Assembly (NCBI RefSeq): GCF_000283155.1
Contig: NW_004454177.1
Coordinates: forward strand, 8,330,151 to 8,394,150
Source: Ceratotherium simum simum
Taxonomy: Eukaryota > Chordata > Mammalia > Perissodactyla > Rhinocerotidae
Length of the DNA: 64,000 nt
Direction: 5' to 3'
Each line of letters begins with the position of its first letter. Within the stretch, counting starts at the first letter, position 1. This document shows, one piece after another, positions 59,116 to 64,000 of this stretch. The notes under the pieces are model-generated. The model worked only from the letters and a program-made list of their open reading frames with translations, had not been told where the DNA came from and ran no database searches. A program made the translations under genes and the position numbers.

Positions 59116-60016
59116 TTTGCTTTTGAATTGAACTCTCCTTGCCTCCTACCTGTGTCTTGGATCAGTTAGGACATTTATCAGGGGCCCTGGCTGCTGTCAT
59201 TAAGCTCAGAAGCAACAAACTAGAACAGATCTGGAGATAAGCCTTATATCAGTGGATCTGAAAGCCTTGACTTCTTGACATGTTCTGAAAGAGATTTTCT
59301 AAATGTCTAGAAACAGGGTGGTCTGCAGAAAGGGCATGGTTCAGGACTGCCTGGGACTTGGGGTGAGTCAGGTAGGTGTGAGTTTCTGAGAGCAGAGTAA
59401 CAAACTGAACTGTAAGCCTTTCCAGGAAAGAGTCATCTGTCGGGTAGGTGCTCACTCCCACACAGTAAATAACTGAACTGCCTCTACATTAGGAATGTCC
59501 ACATCCACTAACACGATGAGATTGTTTACTGAGCCCTCCCACCTACTTCCATTAAGTGGCCCCTTGAGTTTTCTGTGGGGTGCCCAAATAGCTTAGCTCA
59601 AGGGCATGTGAGCTGAGGTTGAGTATACGTATCTCCCCTACTCCATTTGTGAGAGCTGCAGCTTCTCTCAAAAGCCAGTACTCTGACCTTTCCCTGTCTC
59701 TCCAACAGACTGCTCAGCTAGTACAAAATAGTGGAGGCTGGAACTTTAGGATCACAACTTTTGAAAGCATGTCAATTCCAGGCTTAGTTCTATTTTGCCC
59801 CTACATATCTTGGATTAATAGACTCGTTTTGTGGACTATGGAGAAAGTTATGTGAACCATACCAAATGTTGCTACTGGTATCCGTTTTCTAATACGCTTC
59901 TTATTTCTCATTTTAACTGACTCCAAATCAGTTGATTCTAATTCCAAATTTAATTGATAACCAAATTTTAATTGATGGGAATTTTTTTCCTGACCTTTTT
60001 TTCTCCTTTTTTAAAG
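59116..60016 (+). other. CADM1: 3' end of CADM1 intron 1, with splice acceptor
   Basis: No repeat is recognised here. The last 30 bases form a pyrimidine-rich tract (about 59986-60010) ending ttaaag, with the acceptor AG at 60015-60016. Confidence 0.8.
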
Positions 60017-60163
60017 GTGATGGACAGAATTTGTTTACGAAAGACGTGACAGTGATCGAGGGAGAAGTTGCAACCATCAGCTGCCAAGTCAATAAGAGTG
60101 ACGACTCTGTGATTCAACTACTGAATCCCAACAGGCAGACCATTTATTTCAGGGACTTCAGGC
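60017..60163 (+). CDS. CADM1: CADM1 exon 2, first half of N-terminal V-type Ig domain
   Basis: CADM1 is a single-pass adhesion protein that joins cells through calcium-independent homophilic and nectin-type heterophilic binding, and acts at epithelial junctions and synapses. This 147-base exon starts in phase 1 (its GT completes a Gly codon begun in exon 1) and reads [10 protein letters not shown], then [20 protein letters not shown], then [10 protein letters not shown] and TIYFRDFR, ending on the first base of a Pro codon. This is the known start of mature CADM1. Seen here: the first disulfide Cys of the Ig fold (in ATISCQV; Cys64 in human numbering as I recall) and the glycosylation sequon NKS. 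The acceptor is a T-rich tract plus AAAG, and the donor is GGC|gtaagt, near ideal. The frame is intact. The exon is partial coding: the signal peptide exon lies upstream of the window. Identification is very secure, since related CADM2-4 differ clearly here. Confidence 0.97.
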
Positions 60164-61291
60164 GTAAGTTTCCATCTCTATAGTGTTAGATGGCAACTCT
60201 TTTTCCTACATGTTGTCTTGATAAAGAGATTGCCAAGGCCTCCTTTTTTTAATTTAATGTTAGATGCTTAAAGTTTAGTCAATTCTTCAGAGGGAAGAAG
60301 AGACATGCAATCATAATCTTTCTGCTTAATAGAAACCTTGAATGGTCCCTTTTAAAAGTAAGGCAGTCTTACTTTGCAATAGGAATTGATTGTAGTAATT
60401 CAAGGTGAATTGCAATTGAGTCCCAAATACTTAGCTGACACAAACAACTCAAATAGGGTAAGGCAAGGAAAATATAGCATTCTGAAAGGTAATCTGTTTG
60501 GTTTGAAGATTGAAGTTTCCAAGATAATCTGTGCTTATAAAGACAAAACCAAATCTCGTGTCGCCTTAGCCTCTGGTATTTGGAGGTGTCCACGTGCTGA
60601 AATCTTTCCAAATGTAATATCACAAAAGCCAATAATCAAAACTTAATTGTGTATCATAGAAAACGGTTCAAATGGGTGTCATGGCTTGGCAAGAGCAGAA
60701 ATAAGGTCTTTTGAAAATTGTTATTTGAACACATTGGTGCCTAACCAAAGCAGCTGTCAAGCATGTCCTTTCCCATCTGTTTGTCCCCATTCTCCCCAAC
60801 ACCTCAGAACATTCATGATCTGTAGAGAGAGTTGATAAATCTAAGTAACATTTCAGAGGATGAAGGAGGGTAAAAGGAGAGAAGCTATCTAGCCTTTGCC
60901 AAAATCAATATGAGGACTTTAAAAGGGAATAATTAAAATAAATAAAAAGCCCATCTACACTACTTTTGAGGTGACTGTGATTTCCTGCTTCATGCCTACT
61001 CAGTTTCATGCTGTGAAGCTGAATGTGGTTAGAAAACTGCAGGGCGGGTCTAAGGCCTCTGTAGGCCCCGCCTCCTGGACTTTTGGCAGCTCCACCTCAA
61101 ATCATACCAAATAATATCAAATACAAAGATGCATCCAAGTTAAATAGGACTATTTTGCTATGAAGTTTTTAAAAATGATTTTCATTTTGCTTTTGAAATT
61201 ACTAGCAATGATTTTTTTATTTCTTTCATAATTTGGAACCACTATTTTTTTAAGACCTCAGATTTTGAGAGACAATTTAAAAGCCTATGGG

Positions 61292-61510
61292 GGCCGGCTT
61301 CGTGGCTTAACGGTTAAGCGTGCGCGCTCCAATGCTGGCAGCCTGGGTTCGGATCCCGGGCGCGCACTGACGCGCCGCTTCTCTGGCCATGCTGAGACCG
61401 TGTCCCACATACAGCAACTAGAAGGATGTGCAGCCATGACATACAACTATCTACTGGGGCTTTGGGGGGAAAAATAAATAAATAAAATCTTTAAAAAAAA
61501 AAAAAAAAAA
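61292..61510 (+). repeat. ERE1 SINE in intron 2
   Basis: ERE1 head 'ggccggcttcgtggcttaac', B box 'ggttcggatcc', 'agcaactagaaggatgtg' and 'ctactggggctttgggg', then AAAT units and a long A-run. The 13-bp duplication aaaagcctatggg at 61279-61291 and 61511-61523 is perfect, and the A-tail is still long, both signs of a recent insertion. Confidence 0.96.
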
Positions 61511-61666
61511 AAAAGCCTATGGGCCCTACTCCCTGAACTTTCAGTGCCCAAAGGGGACTCAGGGCCGCCGCTGTCCTCCGTTTTTGTTTTGCCTATCTCT
61601 GATAGAAAACCTAAAACAATTTATGAGTAAGGGCTGAAAACCGACAGCACTTGGAATTGTGGCAAA

Positions 61667-61668
61667 GT

Positions 61669-61708
<40 letters not shown>

Positions 61709-61720
61709 AAGAGAGAGAAA
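61667..61720. repeat. Compound (GT)n(GA)n microsatellite
   Basis: GT units from 61667 to 61692, then mainly GA units with small AAA interruptions to 61720. Lies about 230 bases before CADM1 exon 3. Confidence 0.95.
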
Positions 61721-61947
61721 AATGTGTGAGTGTCCTTTTGGGGAGAGTTATTTGTCTACATGGAGTCATTGCAGAAGCCCAAAATAGTAATTCAGAAAGT
61801 ACAAAGTACCCAACAGGTGCAAAAAGACTCAATTTTTCTACCCTGTGGCTGCCTTTCTAGCTGCCTGACTTCTTCCTCACCTACGTAGGGAAAGTAGACT
61901 GTCCGTCATCTTTCTCACTATCACTAACTCTGTGTTTTGTTTCACAG

Positions 61948-62100
61948 CTTTGAAGGACAGCAGGTTTCAGTTGCTGAATTTTTCTAGCAGTGAACTCAAA
62001 GTGTCGTTGACAAATGTCTCAATTTCTGATGAAGGAAGATACTTCTGCCAGCTCTACACTGACCCCCCACAGGAAAGTTACACCACAATCACAGTCCTGG
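61948..62100 (+). CDS. CADM1: CADM1 exon 3, second half of N-terminal V-type Ig domain
   Basis: This 153-base phase-1 exon completes the V-type Ig domain begun in exon 2, the module that makes trans contacts between cells. It completes the Pro codon and reads [40 protein letters not shown], then [10 protein letters not shown], ending with one base of the next Val codon. Seen: the Ig signature D-x-G-x-Y-x-C (DEGRYFC), whose Cys pairs with the exon 2 Cys (Cys124 in human numbering as I recall), and two N-glycosylation sequons, NFS and NVS, known positions of CADM1 glycans. The acceptor is tgtgttttgtttcacag and the donor is CTGG|gtaaga. The frame is uninterrupted. The following C2-type Ig exons are not in the window, so the gene is partial. 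Confidence 0.97.
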
Positions 62101-62326
62101 GTAAGAATGGGTGTGGGCTTGTCCTGGGAACGGAGTGGGATGGCTCTTACTACCAGATGGCTTGCAGCCGCAAGGAAAAGGTTAATGGTAAATTTTACCG
62201 TTCAAACTCGTTTTAGGAAGAATCACCACCCATCTTGCTGAATTTTAAAAATAGCCTATTTTACCAAACACTCTAAGGAATGGCAATCAGCAGTCTTTAT
62301 AGATTCCACCTGCTCTTGGGTTTCAA

Positions 62327-62366
62327 CCCCACCCCCCGCTGCCCCCCCCCGCCCCCACCCCCACCA
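62327..62366. repeat. C-rich tract, minus-strand quadruplex motif
   Basis: Five runs of four or more C (62327-62330, 62332-62337, 62342-62350, 62352-62356, 62358-62362) separated by 1-4 bases. The minus strand therefore meets the usual G-quadruplex pattern and the sense RNA offers poly-C-binding protein sites, 226 bases after the exon 3 donor. Confidence 0.85.
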
Positions 62367-62439
62367 AAGCTTCAGAAGCAAAGATCAAGAGAATTTAGAG
62401 CCTTCAAATGAATCACTCACCAGGTGAAATGTCATCGTT

Positions 62440-62474
62440 TCTAACTACTGGGATTTTTTTTCCTTTCTGTGCAG
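62440..62474 (+). promoter_or_regulatory. CADM1: Strong unused-looking 3' splice site in intron 3
   Basis: A branch-point-like ctaac (about 62441) is followed by an unbroken pyrimidine stretch (ttttttttcctttctgtgcag) ending in AG at 62473-62474 with G next. By eye this is at least as good as the true acceptors of exons 2 and 3. Whether it is used is unknown. Confidence 0.4.
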
Positions 62475-63699
62475 GAGAGAGGGAGACGGGCTACTACATC
62501 TGTACCCCGTGGCAGACTCCGTTATGAAATCTGCTTAATGATTTTTCCTTCTGAGTTACATCCTTGCTTAATAGTGTTGATCTTTTCTTTGGCTTTACTT
62601 ATTGCCTTGTTTATTGCTTATACTCTACATTATGCTGTAAAAATCATACCCCATGAACACATACTTTGCCACAAATTGCAACCATTGGATGTAAAAGAAT
62701 TAAGAGCTTCTAGGAAGAGAAGGCTGATGATAAGCAAGGACTGTTGATAGCCTGCTAGGTACCCCTCTCAGGAGTTGAATGTCTTCACTTATGATCCCCA
62801 GGTTGTGACTGTCAGCAAAATCCCAGTAGCCAGGTTTCCATGTCTATATTTTGATATAGTCAGCAGATATTCCTGTATTGAAGGTGGTCTGAATTAGTTA
62901 CCTTTTAGACAAACGTATACCCCACTGCATAACACCAGTGGATCTAGATTTTTGAAACTGAGTTTTCAAGGACGTACACTATGGCGTGAGGCAAGATCTC
63001 TGATTTACACCTTTGGGAAGATGATGAATCAAGGTCTATTTGAGGCGGCAGACTGCAGCTTTTTGGTGTAATGATATGAAGATTAAAGAGGAAAGATAAA
63101 TATGAAGGACGTTTTTGCTTAGTGTGTGTGAACATGTATGTATTTATGGATGTACATATTGAGCTTCTATCTCATTACTTTATTTAAACACAGCTGTAAA
63201 AGGGAAAATATTTTTTTATTCATTAAACTAAAACATATCCCTAACACCTACATATATGTTCTTGATAGGAGGAATACTGATTTTAGAAAGTCATGTTTCA
63301 AGTCTGGCCGTACAGTGTCTCATGTGGTCTGTGTTTAGTGCTAGATGGCTTTCAGGTGTACATGTTTGTCTCTAATTGTGGCTTTAATCAGTATTAGACC
63401 TGCAGAAATAATAAGCATGAAAGGTTTTGCTGGGATGACTATTTTAGTATTTTGCAGATGTACCAAAATCACAAGCATGCATTTGAAGTTTTCTGTCTGT
63501 CTACTTGTGGAGAAGTATTTGAAAACACTGTTGGCCTATGGGAGTAAGTCATTAGCTGCATAACTGACCATCTCCCCATCAACCCACCATTGTTTATGGC
63601 ATTTCCACAAAAGTGACAGCAATCAAGTGGAATATACTTACAGCGTTTTGAATTTTCAGAATGTTTCACTACATGTACCTTTAAGTGTGAATATCTTTA

Positions 63700-63830
63700 T
63701 TTCACAGAAAGAAATGATAATAACAGAGGTGAGCCATCTTGCCCAGGTTACAAAGCACATGGTGAGAATCAAGGATCATAGACTTCGAAACAGACCTTAC
63801 TATTCTGTCTCACAACCTTGAGTCTTCTAG
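63700..63830 (-). repeat. MIR-like fragment, antisense
   Basis: 'aacagaggtgagccatcttg', 'cccaggttacaaagcacatg' and 'gacttcgaaacagacctta' roughly follow the reverse MIR core and end. Weak. Confidence 0.4.
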
Positions 63831-64000
63831 TCTAGGTTGCTTTCAATAAAATCCTGAATGCTGCTGTTTCAAGATTTTTTCCCTGAAGATTCACATCTTT
63901 TGTTTTCAGGAGTATATCTGGGCATTGGCAAGCAGTTACTACCTGTCGGTTTCTGCTGTCTGGTACATTTGTTCTCAGACCCACTGGATTGGGCCCGTTT

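Larger units (their letters stand above)
1..60016 (+). other. CADM1: CADM1 intron 1 (3' part)
   Basis: Everything upstream of the first recognisable CADM1 exon is taken as intron 1, because the first coding exon in the window begins exactly where the mature protein starts in CADM1 (after the signal peptide encoded by exon 1) and its acceptor is phase 1. CADM1 is known for a very long first intron, so about 60 kb without coding sequence is expected. I saw no exon of another gene on either strand: open frames are short, have no family signature, and often run through repeats. The intron ends in a long pyrimidine-rich stretch (from about 59986) and AG at 60015-60016. Confidence 0.9.
60164..61947 (+). 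other. CADM1: CADM1 intron 2
   Basis: A phase-1 intron of 1784 bases from donor gtaagt (60164) to the acceptor ttttgtttcacag ending at 61947. It carries a sense ERE1 SINE (61292-61510), a GT/GA microsatellite (61667-61720), and a small GC-rich spot near 61041-61075 with two opposed SP1/KLF-like GC boxes. Otherwise I see nothing in it. Confidence 0.95.
62101..64000 (+). other. CADM1: CADM1 intron 3 (5' part)
   Basis: Begins with the phase-1 donor gtaaga at 62101 and runs off the window; the next CADM1 exon (start of the second Ig domain, beginning with the Val-Pro-Pro region) is not seen. It holds a C-rich tract (62327-62366), a strong-looking unused splice acceptor ending at 62474, and a worn MIR (63700-63830). 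Confidence 0.9.

Noticed and set aside
61041..61075. Internal promoter from two GC boxes in intron 2
   Set aside because: Two opposed SP1-like words in about 35 bases, without a CpG island or other start-site features, are too weak.
62469..62747. A 92-codon frame with a hydrophobic stretch and a basic end, resembling a small membrane protein
   Set aside because: It starts at a GTG inside the pyrimidine/AG region, is in a different phase from the CADM1 exons, and frames of this size are expected by chance in 64 kb. I recognise no family.
1..64000. CRISPR array, bacterial operon, prophage or endogenous retrovirus
   Set aside because: No regularly spaced repeats, no bacterial gene arrangement, and no LTR pair or retroviral frame could be recognised; composition, introns and repeats are those of a mammalian genome.

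Overview
This window is mammalian nuclear DNA, most likely from a perissodactyl (horse, rhinoceros or tapir lineage). The lineage call rests on at least seven copies of the equine-type ERE SINEs, several with intact or near-intact target-site duplications, on a background of older mammalian repeats (MIR, L2, L1 3' ends, MER5-type hAT elements). The sequence alone does not let me choose between horse and rhinoceros.

The only protein-coding gene I can support is CADM1 (cell adhesion molecule 1; also TSLC1, SynCAM1, Necl-2), on the + strand. Two internal exons are present: exon 2 (60017-60163) and exon 3 (61948-62100). Both are flanked by phase-1 introns with good splice sites, and together they encode the N-terminal V-type Ig domain. 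Positions 1-60016 are the 3' part of the very long intron 1. Intron 2 (60164-61947) is about 1.8 kb and carries a young ERE1 SINE and a GT/GA microsatellite. Intron 3 begins at 62101 and runs off the window. Exon 1 (signal peptide), the two C2-type Ig domains, the membrane segment and the cytoplasmic tail lie outside.

Layout of intron 1: 1-7.5 kb is mostly single-copy, with an RFX-type palindrome at 762-775 and a MIR split by an L1 3' end at 2.4-2.9 kb. 7.6-9.5 kb is an antisense L2 broken by two ERE insertions. 10.6-21.4 kb is rich in MIR and L2 pieces, and at 14.9-15.3 kb has a tRNA-Glu-headed SINE with an RTE-type tail, nested in L2. 24.4-28.4 kb is more L2/MIR. 28.4-37.0 kb is strikingly free of repeats I can recognise. 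37-46.5 kb holds MER5A copies, two L1 3' ends, MIR and L2. 47.6-55.9 kb holds three further EREs around a repeat-poor AT-rich block (50.2-53.5 kb) containing a perfect 18-bp PAR-bZIP palindrome. 55.9-60.0 kb is mainly single-copy with a small L2/MIR cluster.

I found no operon, CRISPR array, phage, bacterial mobile element, rRNA or functional tRNA gene, and no convincing new protein-coding gene. The best candidates for undescribed biology are a strong splice acceptor in intron 3 that could define an alternative last exon giving a short secreted CADM1 form (62475 to about 63870), the palindromic transcription-factor sites, CpG clusters outside young repeats, and unusual SINE structures. All are inferences from sequence reading and need comparative or transcript data.
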